Source: CAWEHU01 sp963808965
GTDB lineage: Bacteria > Pseudomonadota > Alphaproteobacteria > Acetobacterales > Acetobacteraceae
Direction: 5' to 3'
DNA: 64,000 nucleotides
Assembly: GCA_963808965.1 (NCBI GenBank)
Contig: CAWEHU010000004.1
Span: 78,414 to 142,413, forward strand
The translations under genes were made by a program, and so were the position numbers. Each line of letters begins with the position of its first letter. Within the stretch, counting starts at the first letter, position 1. Below the pieces are notes generated by a model. The model ran no database searches, was not told where the DNA came from, and worked only from the letters and a program-made list of their open reading frames with translations. Positions 16,568 to 25,025 of this stretch are shown here, piece by piece.

Positions 16568-18163
16568 ATGAACCGGATCGATGCACACACCCTGCGCGGG
16601 TGGATCGCCGACGGGCACGAGCTCGCGTTGCTCGATGCGCGGGAGGAGGGGGAGTTCGGCTCCGGTCACCTGTTCTGGGCGGTGCCGTGCCCCCTGTCGC
16701 GACGCGAAATCCGCGCCCGCGCTCTGCTGCCCCGGCTTGGCGTCCGGGTCGTCTGCACGGATGACGGGCAGGGGACTGCAGACCAGCTTGCGGCGTATCT
16801 CGAGGCGATCGGCTGCACCGAGGTATCGGTGCTCGAGGGCGGCACGCCGGCCTGGGCGGCCGCCGGCTTCGTACTGTTCACCGGCATCAACGTACCGTCC
16901 AAGGCGTTCGGCGAATGGGTCGAGCGGCACTTCGGCACGGAAAGCGTTGATCCGGCGGAGCTCAAGGCCTGGATCGACACCGGACGCAACATGGTCGTGC
17001 TCGACAGCCGCACACAGGAAGAGTTCGTTCGCATGTCGATCCCGAAGGCGATCAACGTGCCGGGCGGCGAACTCGCCTACCGGATCGGCGATCTCGCGCC
17101 CAATCCCGATACCCTTGTCGTCGTGAGCTGCGCCGGCCGAACTCGGAGCATTCTGGGCGCGGAAAGCCTGCGCCGGCTGGAGCTGCCCAACCGGGTCGTC
17201 GCGCTCCGCAACGGAACGATGGGTTGGGAGCTGGCCGGCTTCCGCTGCGAGCGAGGCCGCAGCGCGCATTATGAGCCGGGGACACCCCGAAGCGTGCCGT
17301 TGGCGCTCGAACGCGCGAAGGCATTCGCCGAATCCTCGGGCGTCGGGGTGATCGGAGCGATCGACTTGGTGCGGTTCGAGGAGGACCCGGATCGTACCTG
17401 CTACGTGCTGGACGTGCGCGATCCCGCCGAATTCCGCGTCGGGCATCGTCCCGGCAGCCGCAACGCTCCGGGAGGCCAACTGCTACAGGCAACCGACCAG
17501 TGGATCGGAGTCCGGGGCGCCCGCATCGTACTCCTGGACGATACTGGGGTGCGCGCGCGCATGGCGGCCGCATGGCTGCGGCAGATGGGCCACCGCGACG
17601 TGTTCGTGGTGGAAGGGGGACTGGATGAGGCGCGCGCGTCGGGCACCGCCCCGGTACCGGTGCCGGAACTCGCGGCGCCGGTACCGATGATCGGCGTCCC
17701 GGAGCTGGTCGCGCTATTGGACACCGGCGACCGCACGCTGGTGGTAGATGTCGGACGCAGCATGGATTACCGCGACGGCCACATCCCCGGCGCGCTGTGG
17801 GGTATCCGAACACGGCTCGACCGCCTGCGGCCGCAGCTCGCGGAGGCGCGGCACGTGATCGCCACCTCGCCGGATGGAACCCTGGCCCGGCTCGCCGTGC
17901 CGGAGCTCCAGACGGTGACCGGGGCCGAGGTGCGCGCGCTCGAAGGCGGCACGGCGTTCTGGCATGCCTTCGGCCGCCCGCTGGTGCGGGACCGGACCAC
18001 CCCCCCGGACGAGGCCTGCGTCGATTGCTACCTCCGTCCGTACGATCGCAACGAAGGCGTGGCGGCGGCCATGCGCGCTTATCTCGCCTGGGAGACCGAT
18101 CTGCTGGACCAGATCGCCCGCGACGGGACGGTGCATTTCGGTGTCGCTACCCAAGCGGGTTGA
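16568..18163 (+). CDS. Protein with four tandem rhodanese domains
   Basis: 531 residues made of four rhodanese-like domains of about 125 residues, roughly 1-115, 125-255, 280-375 and 385-485. Domain 1 has a candidate active-site Cys (VVCTDDGQGTA) and domain 2 a classical one (VVSCAGRTRS). In domain 3 the position is Asp (LLDDTGVRA), and in domain 4 it is not Cys (ATSPDGTLA), so these two are probably inactive. Such proteins handle sulfane sulfur, thiosulfate or persulfide in the cytoplasm; no signal peptide is seen. ATG 16568 is chosen because homology begins there. A CVDCYLRPYDR stretch follows domain 4. Confidence 0.9.
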   Translation: MNRIDAHTLRGWIADGHELALLDAREEGEFGSGHLFWAVPCPLSRREIRARALLPRLGVRVVCTDDGQGTADQLAAYLEAIGCTEVSVLEGGTPAWAAAGFVLFTGINVPSKAFGEWVERHFGTESVDPAELKAWIDTGRNMVVLDSRTQEEFVRMSIPKAINVPGGELAYRIGDLAPNPDTLVVVSCAGRTRSILGAESLRRLELPNRVVALRNGTMGWELAGFRCERGRSAHYEPGTPRSVPLALERAKAFAESSGVGVIGAIDLVRFEEDPDRTCYVLDVRDPAEFRVGHRPGSRNAPGGQLLQATDQWIGVRGARIVLLDDTGVRARMAAAWLRQMGHRDVFVVEGGLDEARASGTAPVPVPELAAPVPMIGVPELVALLDTGDRTLVVDVGRSMDYRDGHIPGALWGIRTRLDRLRPQLAEARHVIATSPDGTLARLAVPELQTVTGAEVRALEGGTAFWHAFGRPLVRDRTTPPDEACVDCYLRPYDRNEGVAAAMRAYLAWETDLLDQIARDGTVHFGVATQAG

Positions 18164-18186
18164 GGTGCTTCACTACCGCTCCCGCT

Positions 18187-18244
18187 CATCCCCGCGAAGG
18201 GGACCCAGACGGCTGATCAATGGATCCCCGCTTTCGCGAGGATG
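18187..18244. repeat. Imperfect palindromic intergenic repeat
   Basis: CATCCCCGCGAAGG (from 18187) is mirrored by CCCGCTTTCGCGAGGATG (ending 18244), with a central GGCTGATCAATGG. This matches the widely seen alphaproteobacterial intergenic palindrome based on ATCCCCGCGAAGGCGGGGATCCA. It lies between the rhodanese gene and comF and could form a long hairpin in RNA. It overlaps a possible comF ATG at 18242, which argues for a later comF start. Confidence 0.6.
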
Positions 18245-18262
18245 CACGGAAAAGGTGGGGAA

Positions 18263-19024
18263 GTGATCGCGCATCTCGGACATGGCGTGCGTCGGGCGGG
18301 CGCGGCGGCGCTGGATCTCCTGCTGCCGCCCCATTGCGTCATCTGTGGCGCGCAGGTGGAGGAGCCCGGCCGGCTCTGCCCCGATTGCTTCCGGCAGACC
18401 GGCTTCGTGACCGAGCCCTGTTGCGTCTGCTGCGGCGTTCCGTTCGCGGTGGCGGCGCAGGGCGGTCCCGACCGGCTCTGCCCTTCCTGCCGGACGGTCC
18501 CGCCGGAGTTCGGCCGCGCGCGCGCGGCGCTCCGCTACGATGCGCATGCGCGGCGGCTGATCCTGCCATTCAAGCACGCCGACCGGACCGAGATCGCCGC
18601 CGCGCTCGCCCCCTTGATGGCGCGGGCCGGCGCGCAGCTTTTGCGCGATGCCGAGGTGCTCGTGCCGGTGCCGCTCCATCGCGCCCGTCTGTTCCGGCGC
18701 CGCTACAATCAAGCCGCGCTGCTCGCCCGCGCGCTGGCCCGGATCGCGCGCATCCCCGCCCTGCCGGACGCCATGCGCCGCGTCCGCCGCACAGCGCCGC
18801 TCGGCAAGCACACGGCCGCCGAGCGACAGGCGGAGGTGGCGGAGGCTTTCGCCGTGCGGGCTTCGCGGGCGGCGCGGATCGATGGACGGCGGGTGCTGCT
18901 GGTGGACGACGTGCTGACCTCCGGCGCGACGGCGAACGCCTGCGCTCTCGCGCTAAAGGCGGCCGGAGCGGTGAATGTGGACGTTCTGGCCGCAGCCCGC
19001 GTGCCGGATCCGAGGCTGGCCTGA
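18263..19024 (+). CDS. comF: ComF family phosphoribosyltransferase-like protein
   Basis: About 253 residues. Two zinc-finger-like Cys pairs (HCVICG, LCPDCFRQ, CCVCCG, LCPSC) occupy the N-terminal third. The C-terminal phosphoribosyltransferase domain has VLVPVPLHRARLFRRRYNQA and the PRPP loop LLVDDVLTSGAT. ComF proteins support DNA uptake in competent bacteria and have an unclear housekeeping role elsewhere. I prefer GTG 18263, preceded by GGTGGGGA, over ATG 18242, which lies inside the palindromic repeat. Confidence 0.88.
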   Translation: MIAHLGHGVRRAGAAALDLLLPPHCVICGAQVEEPGRLCPDCFRQTGFVTEPCCVCCGVPFAVAAQGGPDRLCPSCRTVPPEFGRARAALRYDAHARRLILPFKHADRTEIAAALAPLMARAGAQLLRDAEVLVPVPLHRARLFRRRYNQAALLARALARIARIPALPDAMRRVRRTAPLGKHTAAERQAEVAEAFAVRASRAARIDGRRVLLVDDVLTSGATANACALALKAAGAVNVDVLAAARVPDPRLA

Positions 19025-19123
19025 GCCTTCCGGGCCGGGTGGGGTGCAGAGCTCTCCCGCTCCTTTGGAACTAAGGCCAGACCGCGCGGTTGTTACGCGA
19101 GGCTAGACCCAAGGGAGAGCTTC

Positions 19124-19357
19124 ATGGACACGGATCGGATCACCGGCGCGGCGCGCGACATGGCAGGGCGGGCGCAGAGTACGGCGGGCGACATGCTCGG
19201 CGACGCCAAGACCCAGGCCCAGGGCGTCTACAACCAAGCCGCCGGCCAAGCGCAGAACGCGATGGGTCAGGTCAGCGATCTGGTGAAAGACCAGCCGCTC
19301 ACGGCAGCCTTGATTGCGCTCGGGATCGGTTTCCTCATCGGCCGCCTGACCGCCTGA
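19124..19357 (+). CDS. CsbD/DUF883-like stress protein
   Basis: 77 residues. The first part (MDTDRITGAARDMAGRAQ) has the repeated alanine/glycine helical pattern of CsbD and ElaB/YqjD proteins. The C-terminus is a single membrane helix, PLTAALIALGIGFLIGRL, typical of YqjD-type tail-anchored proteins. Such proteins accumulate under general stress or in stationary phase. A ribosome site (AAGGGAGAG) precedes the ATG. A related but frameshifted gene follows at once. Confidence 0.85.
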   Translation: MDTDRITGAARDMAGRAQSTAGDMLGDAKTQAQGVYNQAAGQAQNAMGQVSDLVKDQPLTAALIALGIGFLIGRLTA

Positions 19358-19367
19358 GGAGGACACG

Positions 19368-19602
19368 ATGGCTTCAGACCAGACCGGCGGTGCGGCTTCG
19401 AGCGGCGCGACCGGGCAAAACGCGACTGCGGCAAAACGCGAATAGCGGGTTGCTGGATTCGCAAGGCCGCGCGGTCAGCAGAACGGCCGGACAGCTACAA
19501 CAGACAGGCGGTCAGCTGGACGAGTTCATCCGCACTCAGCCGATTCCCGCGGTTCTGATTGCCTTGGGCATCGGCTACGTCCTGGGCCGGATCGGCATCT
19601 AG
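19368..19602 (+). pseudogene. Second CsbD/DUF883-like gene, frameshifted
   Basis: ATG 19368 (ribosome site GAGGAGG) starts MASDQTGGAASSGATGQNA, but this frame ends at TAG 19443. One base out of phase the sequence reads NSGLLDSQGRAVSRTAGQ and then IPAVLIALGIGYVLGRIGI, the same C-terminal membrane helix as the preceding protein. The 235-base length indicates a +1 insertion near 19430-19437, inside a duplicated CAAAACGCGA motif. The two genes look like a tandem pair. Confidence 0.7.
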
Positions 19603-19637
19603 CTTCGGGTAGCATTGCCTTCCCGCTCTTGCGATCT

Positions 19638-19664
19638 GGCGCCGAAGGCACGACCTTCGGCGCC
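19638..19664 (+). promoter_or_regulatory. Perfect 11-bp hairpin before grxC
   Basis: GGCGCCGAAGG (19638-19648), loop CACGA, CCTTCGGCGCC (19654-19664). It ends directly before the AGGAGA ribosome site of the glutaredoxin gene. It lacks a T run, so it may be a leader structure or the end of the upstream transcript. Confidence 0.55.
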
Positions 19665-19676
19665 AGGAGACGAAGT

Positions 19677-19979
19677 ATGCCGAAGGTGGAAATCTATACC
19701 CAGCCCTGGTGTCCCTATTGCAGCCGGGCCAAGCGCATCCTGGACGACAAGGGCGTCGAGGACCAGGAAATCGATGCTCCCTACGGAACCCCCGAACGGG
19801 CCGAGGCAGCGCGGCGTTCGGGCGGGCGTACGACCGTCCCACAAATTTTCATCGACGGCCGCTCGATCGGCGGCTGCGATGAATTGCAGGCGCTGGACCG
19901 GGCCGGCAAGCTGGACCCGATGTTGCGGGGTGAGAGCCAAGCCCCCGGAACCCTCGGCCGCGCCGGTCAGCGAGCCTGA
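19677..19979 (+). CDS. grxC: Glutaredoxin 3
   Basis: 100 residues. The thioredoxin-fold active site is CPYC (QPWCPYCSRAK), followed by TVPQIFIDG with the cis-Pro and GGCDEL, which binds glutathione. It reduces protein disulfides and glutathione mixed disulfides in the cytoplasm. The last 15 residues (AQAPGTLGRAGQRA) extend beyond the usual end. In alphaproteobacteria grxC commonly lies close to comF and a BioC/NDUFAF5-like methyltransferase, as here. Confidence 0.95.
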   Translation: MPKVEIYTQPWCPYCSRAKRILDDKGVEDQEIDAPYGTPERAEAARRSGGRTTVPQIFIDGRSIGGCDELQALDRAGKLDPMLRGESQAPGTLGRAGQRA

Positions 19980-20003
19980 CCGGTCGGGGACCCCTGAGCC
20001 CGG

Positions 20004-20564
20004 TTAGCGGTTGGCGCCCGGCACCCATTCGAGATCCAAACTTCCGTTCCCGTTCAGGCGACGCGCAAGCACGAACAGGTAGTCGGACAGGCGGTTGAGG
20101 TAACGTATCAGCGCCATATTTACCGCCTCGGCTTCCGCCAGCGCCACGACCAGCCGTTCCGCCCGCCGGACGACCGTGCGGGCCAGATGGGCGTACGCCG
20201 CTGCGGGCGTGCCGCCCGGAAGCACAAAGCTTTTGAGCGGCGCGAGCGATGCGTTCATGGAAGTGATCTCCGCTTCCAAGGCGGCCGATGGCGCGTCGGT
20301 CAGGCGAAGCCGGTCGCCCCCCTCCCCCGGCACGCACAAATCGGCGCCGACGTCGAAGAGATCGTTCTGCACGCGCCGCAACGTGGCACTCACCTGCACG
20401 TCACCTTGCACATGCACACACAGGACGCCGATCACGGCATTGGCCTCATCCACCGTCCCATAGGCCTCGACGCGCAGAGCGTGCTTCGGCACGCGGGCGC
20501 CGTCGCCGAGTGAGGTCTTTCCGCCATCGCCGCCACGGGTCACGACCCGGTCGATCCGAACCAT
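20004..20564 (-). CDS. PduO-type cob(I)alamin adenosyltransferase
   Basis: 186 residues. The nucleotide-binding N-terminus RVVTRGGDGGKTSLGDG is diagnostic of the PduO/MMAB family, as are YGTVDEANAVIG and the C-terminal RYLNRLSDYLFVLAR. The enzyme makes adenosylcobalamin from ATP and reduced cobalamin for enzymes such as methylmalonyl-CoA mutase. It is a helical trimer in known members. It is convergent with grxC across only 24 bases and divergent from trpB. Confidence 0.94.
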   Translation of the reverse strand: MVRIDRVVTRGGDGGKTSLGDGARVPKHALRVEAYGTVDEANAVIGVLCVHVQGDVQVSATLRRVQNDLFDVGADLCVPGEGGDRLRLTDAPSAALEAEITSMNASLAPLKSFVLPGGTPAAAYAHLARTVVRRAERLVVALAEAEAVNMALIRYLNRLSDYLFVLARRLNGNGSLDLEWVPGANR

Positions 20565-20679
20565 CGCGTTTGCTCCCTCATCGCTTGCCGGGGATTGAGG
20601 GGAGCAGATATATCGCCATTTGACGGGGCACGTCGCCCGGGCGGCCGGCGGGCCAGACCGGCATCAGCGGAGCGAGCCA

Positions 20680-21912
20680 GTGAACAAGCCCCTCGCCGTC
20701 CAGCACGGCGCGAATAGCCTGCGGAACGGCCCCGATGCGCGCGGCCGGTTCGGCGGGTTCGGCGGCCGGTTCGTCGCCGAGACGTTGATGCCGCTCATCT
20801 TACAGGTCGAGCACGCCTACGCCGAGGCGAAGGCCGATCCCGGCTTCAAGGCGGAGCTGGATTTTTATCTGCGGGATTACGTGGGACGGCCCTCGCCCCT
20901 CTGGTTCGCCGAGCGGCTCACGCGAGAGCTGCGCGGGGCGAAAGTCTACTTCAAGCGCGACGAACTCAACCATACCGGCAGTCACAAGGCGAACAACTGC
21001 ATGGGCCAGATCCTGCTGGCCCGGCGCATGGGCAAGAGGCGGATCATTGCCGAGACCGGCGCGGGCCAGCACGGGGTCGCGACCGCCACGATGTGCGCGC
21101 TGTTCGGTTTGCCCTGCACTGTCTACATGGGCGCGACCGATGTGGAACGGCAGAAGCCGAACGTGTTCCGCATGAAACTGCTCGGCGCTGAGGTGAAGCC
21201 CGTCACCTCGGGCGCCGCGACGCTCAAGGACGCGATGAATGAGGCCTTGCGCGACTGGGTCGCCAACGTGCGCGACACCTACTACCTGATCGGCACCGTA
21301 GCCGGGCCGCACCCGTATCCGATGATGGTGCGTGACTTCCAGTCGGTGATTGGCGAGGAGGCAAAGGCGCAACTGCGGGAGCGCGAGGGGAGATTGCCGG
21401 ATGTCGCGGTCGCCTGCATCGGCGGCGGCTCGAACGCGATGGGGCTGTTCCACCCATTCCTGGATGATCCTTCCGTGCGGCTGATCGGTGTCGAAGCCGC
21501 AGGGCGCGGGCTCGATACGCACGAGCATGCGGCGAGCCTCTCGCGCGGACGGCCGGGCGTGCTGCACGGCAATCGTACCTATCTGCTGCAAGACGACGAC
21601 GGACAGATCGAGGAAGCCCACAGCATCTCGGCGGGGCTCGATTATCCGGGCATCGGCCCCGAACACGCGTGGCTGCATGAGATCGGGCGCGTCGAGTACG
21701 TGGCCGCAACCGACGAGGAGGCCTTGGACGCGTTCCAGCTCTGCACGCGGACCGAAGGGATCATCCCCGCGCTCGAACCGGCGCACGCACTGGCGCATGT
21801 GGCGAAGCTCGCGCCCGAAATGGGGAAGAACGAGATCATCCTGATGAATTTGTGCGGCCGCGGCGATAAGGACATCTTCGCCATCGCCGAGCATCTGGGG
21901 GTGAAGCTGTGA
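20680..21912 (+). CDS. trpB: Tryptophan synthase beta chain
   Basis: 410 residues from GTG 20680 (ribosome site GGAGCGAG). It joins indole and serine using pyridoxal phosphate bound to Lys103 (NHTGSHKANNC). The glycine-rich phosphate loop is CIGGGSNAMG. The alpha-beta channel partner TrpA is encoded 88 bases downstream. In many alphaproteobacteria trpF directly precedes trpB; here trpF lies about 9 kb away on the other strand. Confidence 0.97.
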   Translation: MNKPLAVQHGANSLRNGPDARGRFGGFGGRFVAETLMPLILQVEHAYAEAKADPGFKAELDFYLRDYVGRPSPLWFAERLTRELRGAKVYFKRDELNHTGSHKANNCMGQILLARRMGKRRIIAETGAGQHGVATATMCALFGLPCTVYMGATDVERQKPNVFRMKLLGAEVKPVTSGAATLKDAMNEALRDWVANVRDTYYLIGTVAGPHPYPMMVRDFQSVIGEEAKAQLREREGRLPDVAVACIGGGSNAMGLFHPFLDDPSVRLIGVEAAGRGLDTHEHAASLSRGRPGVLHGNRTYLLQDDDGQIEEAHSISAGLDYPGIGPEHAWLHEIGRVEYVAATDEEALDAFQLCTRTEGIIPALEPAHALAHVAKLAPEMGKNEIILMNLCGRGDKDIFAIAEHLGVKL

Positions 21913-21936
21913 TCGTTCGGTTTCCCCTCCTCCCGG

Positions 21937-21989
21937 CCTCCTCCCGCAAGGGGAGGAGGAGAAAAGCGCCCGCTTCCCTCGCGGGAGGG
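21937..21989. repeat. Two short GC-rich hairpins between trpB and trpA
   Basis: CCTCCTCCC (21937-21945), loop GCAAG, GGGAGGAGG (21951-21959), then CCCTC, loop GCGG, GAGGG (21976-21989). This is the CCCTCTCCCGCAAGGGGAGAGGG type of intergenic repeat common in GC-rich alphaproteobacteria. It separates two genes that are usually tightly coupled and may trim or stabilise the mRNA. Confidence 0.5.
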
Positions 21990-22000
21990 GATTGGGGCGC

Positions 22001-22831
22001 ATGAGCCGCATCGCCGCCCGGTTCGCGGAGCTGAAGCGCGAGGGACGGGGCGCGTTGATCCCGTTTCTCGAAGCCTGGGACCCGGACGGTGCGACGTCGT
22101 TCGAGCTCCTGTGCGGGATGCCCTTCGCGGGGGCCGATCTGATCGAGGTGGGCATGCCGTTCACCGACCCGATGGCGGACGGTCCCACCATCCAGGCCGC
22201 CGGCAAGCGTGCGCTTAAAGCGGGCGCGACGGTCGCGGCGACGCTTGCGATGGTGCGCGACTTCCGGCGCGAGAATGACAGGATACCTATCATCCTCATG
22301 GGCTACCTGAACCCGATCCTCACCTACGAGCCGGAACGGTTCTGCCAGGATGCCGCCGCTTCGGGCGTGGACGGGCTCATCATCGTGGATTTGCCGACCG
22401 AAGAGTCCGATCTGCTCGTGCCGCATGCGAACGCGCACGGGCTCGACATCGTTCGCCTGGTCGCGCCGACGACGGACGATGACCGGATGCCATTGGTTCT
22501 CAATGGCAGCTCCGGTTTCGTCTACTACGTGAGCATCACCGGCATAACCGGCACCCGGACGGCGAGCGGCGCCGAGCTGGCCGCCAACATCCCGCGAATC
22601 CGCCGCGTGACCGACCTTCCCGTCGCGATCGGCTTTGGCGTGCGCACCCCGGCACAGGCAGCCGAAGCCGTGCGCGCCGCCGATGCCGCCGTGGTCGCTT
22701 CCGCGCTCATCGACACCTTGGCGGCGAGCCTCGACGAACACGGGCGCGCTCGATCCAACACGGTGCGCTGCGTGCTGGATCAGGTGCGCGCGCTCGCCGA
22801 GGGCGTGCGGGAAGCGCGCACGACAGCCTAA
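22001..22831 (+). CDS. trpA: Tryptophan synthase alpha chain
   Basis: 276 residues, a TIM barrel that cleaves indole-3-glycerol phosphate and channels indole to TrpB. The catalytic residues fall at Glu49 (LIEVGMPF) and Asp60 (PMADGP), the same numbers as in E. coli. The glycine loop GFGVRTPAQA binds the phosphate. ATG 22001 is chosen; three extra upstream codons are only an artefact of the open frame. accD follows after 24 bases. Confidence 0.97.
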   Translation: MSRIAARFAELKREGRGALIPFLEAWDPDGATSFELLCGMPFAGADLIEVGMPFTDPMADGPTIQAAGKRALKAGATVAATLAMVRDFRRENDRIPIILMGYLNPILTYEPERFCQDAAASGVDGLIIVDLPTEESDLLVPHANAHGLDIVRLVAPTTDDDRMPLVLNGSSGFVYYVSITGITGTRTASGAELAANIPRIRRVTDLPVAIGFGVRTPAQAAEAVRAADAAVVASALIDTLAASLDEHGRARSNTVRCVLDQVRALAEGVREARTTA

Positions 22832-22855
22832 GAATCGAGCGACACAGAGGCAGGC

Positions 22856-23719
22856 ATGAGTTGGCTGACCGAATACGTCCGACCCAAGATCCGCACGCTT
22901 TTCGCCAGCCGCGAGGTGCCGGAAAATCTGTGGCACCAGTGTCCCGAATGTCAGCAGATGATCTTCCGCGCGGATCTCGAGAAGAACCTCAAGGTCTGTC
23001 CGCATTGCGGGCATCACATGCGCGCCAGCGCTCCGGAACGGCTAGCCTGGACGTTCGACGAGGGAAGCTGGACGCGCATCGAGCTGCCCAAGGCGCCGGC
23101 TGATCCGCTGCGGTTCCGGGACGGCAAGCGATACACGGAACGCATGAAGGAGGCGCGCGAGACGACGCATCTGGATGAGGCGCTGATCGTCGCGCATGGC
23201 ATGATAAGCGGACATCGCGCGGTGGTCGCGGTGATGGCATTCGAGTTCATGGCCGGCTCGATGGGCGCAGCGGTTGGGGAGGGCATCGTTGCCGCCGCCC
23301 GGCTCGCCGTTCTGCAAGACGCGCCGTTCATCGTGTTCACCGCCTCGGGTGGAGCGCGGATGCAGGAAGGCGCGATCAGCCTCATGCAGATGCCGCGCAC
23401 GGTGATCGCCACGCGCCTGGTGAAAGAGGCGGGGCTCCCCTTCATTGTCGTACTCACGGATCCGACCACAGGCGGCGTGACAGCGAGCTTCGCGATGCTC
23501 GGGGACATCCAGATCGCGGAGCCCGGCGCTATGATCGGCTTTGCCGGAGCGCGCGTGATCGAGCAGACCGTGCGCGAAACGCTTCCGGAAGGATTCCAGC
23601 GAGCCGAATACCTGCACGAGCACGGTATCGTTGACATGGTGGTCAAGCGCACGGAGCTGAAGGCGACACTGGCGCGCCTGATCGCGCTGTTGCGCGAGAA
23701 GGAACCGCAGGCCGCGTGA
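22856..23719 (+). CDS. accD: Acetyl-CoA carboxylase carboxyltransferase subunit beta
   Basis: 287 residues. A zinc ribbon at the N-terminus uses Cys29, Cys32, Cys48 and Cys51 (CPEC...CPHC). The crotonase-like carboxyltransferase domain has FTASGGARMQEG and DPTTGGVTASFAM. With AccA it moves carboxyl from biotin to acetyl-CoA to form malonyl-CoA, the FabD substrate. It follows trpA and overlaps folC by four bases, the standard alphaproteobacterial order. Confidence 0.97.
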   Translation: MSWLTEYVRPKIRTLFASREVPENLWHQCPECQQMIFRADLEKNLKVCPHCGHHMRASAPERLAWTFDEGSWTRIELPKAPADPLRFRDGKRYTERMKEARETTHLDEALIVAHGMISGHRAVVAVMAFEFMAGSMGAAVGEGIVAAARLAVLQDAPFIVFTASGGARMQEGAISLMQMPRTVIATRLVKEAGLPFIVVLTDPTTGGVTASFAMLGDIQIAEPGAMIGFAGARVIEQTVRETLPEGFQRAEYLHEHGIVDMVVKRTELKATLARLIALLREKEPQAA

Positions 23720-24987
23720 GCGCACGCATCGAGGACATCGTCGGGCGGCTGCACGGGCTGCATCCACGGCTGATCGACCTCAGCCTCGGTCGGTTGCAGG
23801 AACTACTGGGCAAGCTCGGCCATCCGGAGCAACGGCTACCGCCGGTGATTCATGTCGGCGGCACCAACGGAAAGGGCAGCACCTGCGCTTTTCTGCGCGC
23901 AATGGCCGAGGCGGCGGGGATGCGCGTGCATGTCTATACCTCGCCGCATCTCGTCCGGTTCAACGAGCGGATCCGGGTGGCAGGATCGCTCGTCTCCGAC
24001 GATGCGCTTGCGGCCGCGCTGGAAGAGGTCGAGCGCGTGAACGCGGGCGCGCCGATCACGGTGTTCGAGGTCATCACCGCGGTCGCCCTGCATCTCTTCG
24101 CCAAGCAGCCGGCAGAGCTGTGCGTTCTGGAAGTGGGCCTCGGCGGGCGCGGCGACGCGACGAACGTCATCGCGCGCCCCGCGGCGTGTGCGATCACCTC
24201 GATTTCCATGGATCATCGCGAGCTGCTGGGCGACACGCTCGCGGCGATCGCGCGCGAGAAAGCGGGCATCATGAAGCCCGGCGTCCCCGTCGCGATCGGC
24301 GCGCAGCAGCACGATGCCGACGCGGTGTTGCGGGCGCACGCCGAAACTACCGGAGCGCACCCCCTGCTGCGTGGCCGGGACTGGGACGTAGCGCCCGCGC
24401 CAGCCGGGTTTCGCTTCGCCGACGCCCAGGGCAGCCTCGACCTGCCATCGCCATCGCTCGCCGGGCTGCATCAACTCGACAATGCGGGGATTGCCATTGC
24501 GGCGTTGCGTGCGGCTCGTCTGCCGATTCACGATCCGGCGATCCGCGAGGGTATCGCCCGCGCGGAATGGCCAGCCCGATTGCAACGCCTGTCGGGACGG
24601 CTCGCGGCGCTGCTGCCGGCGGGATGGGAGCTCTGGCTCGATGGCGGCCATAATCCGGGAGCCAGCGCGGCGTTGGCGGAGCACCTGAGTCGATGGAGTG
24701 ACCGGCCGGTGCATCTCGTGGTCGGCATGAAGCAGACGAAGGACGCCGCCCTGTTCCTGCGTCCGCTGCTCCCCTGCGCGGCCAGCCTCTGGGCCGTGAC
24801 GGAACCTGGTCAGCACATGGCGATGCAGGTGGACGCGATCGTTGCGGCGTCGGGTGGCGCGGCTCGCCGCGGTCCGACCCTGACCGACGCACTCCGCGCT
24901 CTCTCGGGCAGCGGGCCTCCTGCGCGCGTGCTGATCTGCGGAAGTCTTTACCTTGCCGGAGAAGTGCTGAAGGCCGACGGCGCCTGA
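23716..24987 (+). CDS. folC: Folylpolyglutamate synthase / dihydrofolate synthase
   Basis: 423 residues, Mur-ligase fold. The ATP loop GGTNGKGST ends near residue 56, SPHLVRFNERI is the folate-binding signature, and VGLGGRGDATN and DGGHNPGA follow. It adds glutamate to dihydropteroate and folates. The GTG start overlaps the accD stop as GTGA, indicating coupling. It closes the trpB-trpA-accD-folC unit and is followed by a hairpin and a convergent gene. Confidence 0.96.
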   Translation: MSARIEDIVGRLHGLHPRLIDLSLGRLQELLGKLGHPEQRLPPVIHVGGTNGKGSTCAFLRAMAEAAGMRVHVYTSPHLVRFNERIRVAGSLVSDDALAAALEEVERVNAGAPITVFEVITAVALHLFAKQPAELCVLEVGLGGRGDATNVIARPAACAITSISMDHRELLGDTLAAIAREKAGIMKPGVPVAIGAQQHDADAVLRAHAETTGAHPLLRGRDWDVAPAPAGFRFADAQGSLDLPSPSLAGLHQLDNAGIAIAALRAARLPIHDPAIREGIARAEWPARLQRLSGRLAALLPAGWELWLDGGHNPGASAALAEHLSRWSDRPVHLVVGMKQTKDAALFLRPLLPCAASLWAVTEPGQHMAMQVDAIVAASGGAARRGPTLTDALRALSGSGPPARVLICGSLYLAGEVLKADGA

Positions 24988-25023
24988 GAGCGGGACCGCT
25001 GTCTTCGCCGCCCCGCGCTCTCA
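24985..25023. terminator. Hairpin between convergent folC and KGG gene
   Basis: TGAGAGC (24985-24991, including the folC stop) pairs with GCTCTCA (25017-25023), and the neighbouring GGG and CCC extend the stem with a small bulge. The KGG gene stops at 25026 on the other strand. The position suits a bidirectional terminator, though no T run follows. Confidence 0.5.
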
Positions 25024-25025
25024 CG

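Noticed and set aside
20800..22299. 499-codon minus-strand frame across trpB and trpA
   Set aside because: Antisense shadow of two certain genes; it even crosses the intergenic hairpins.
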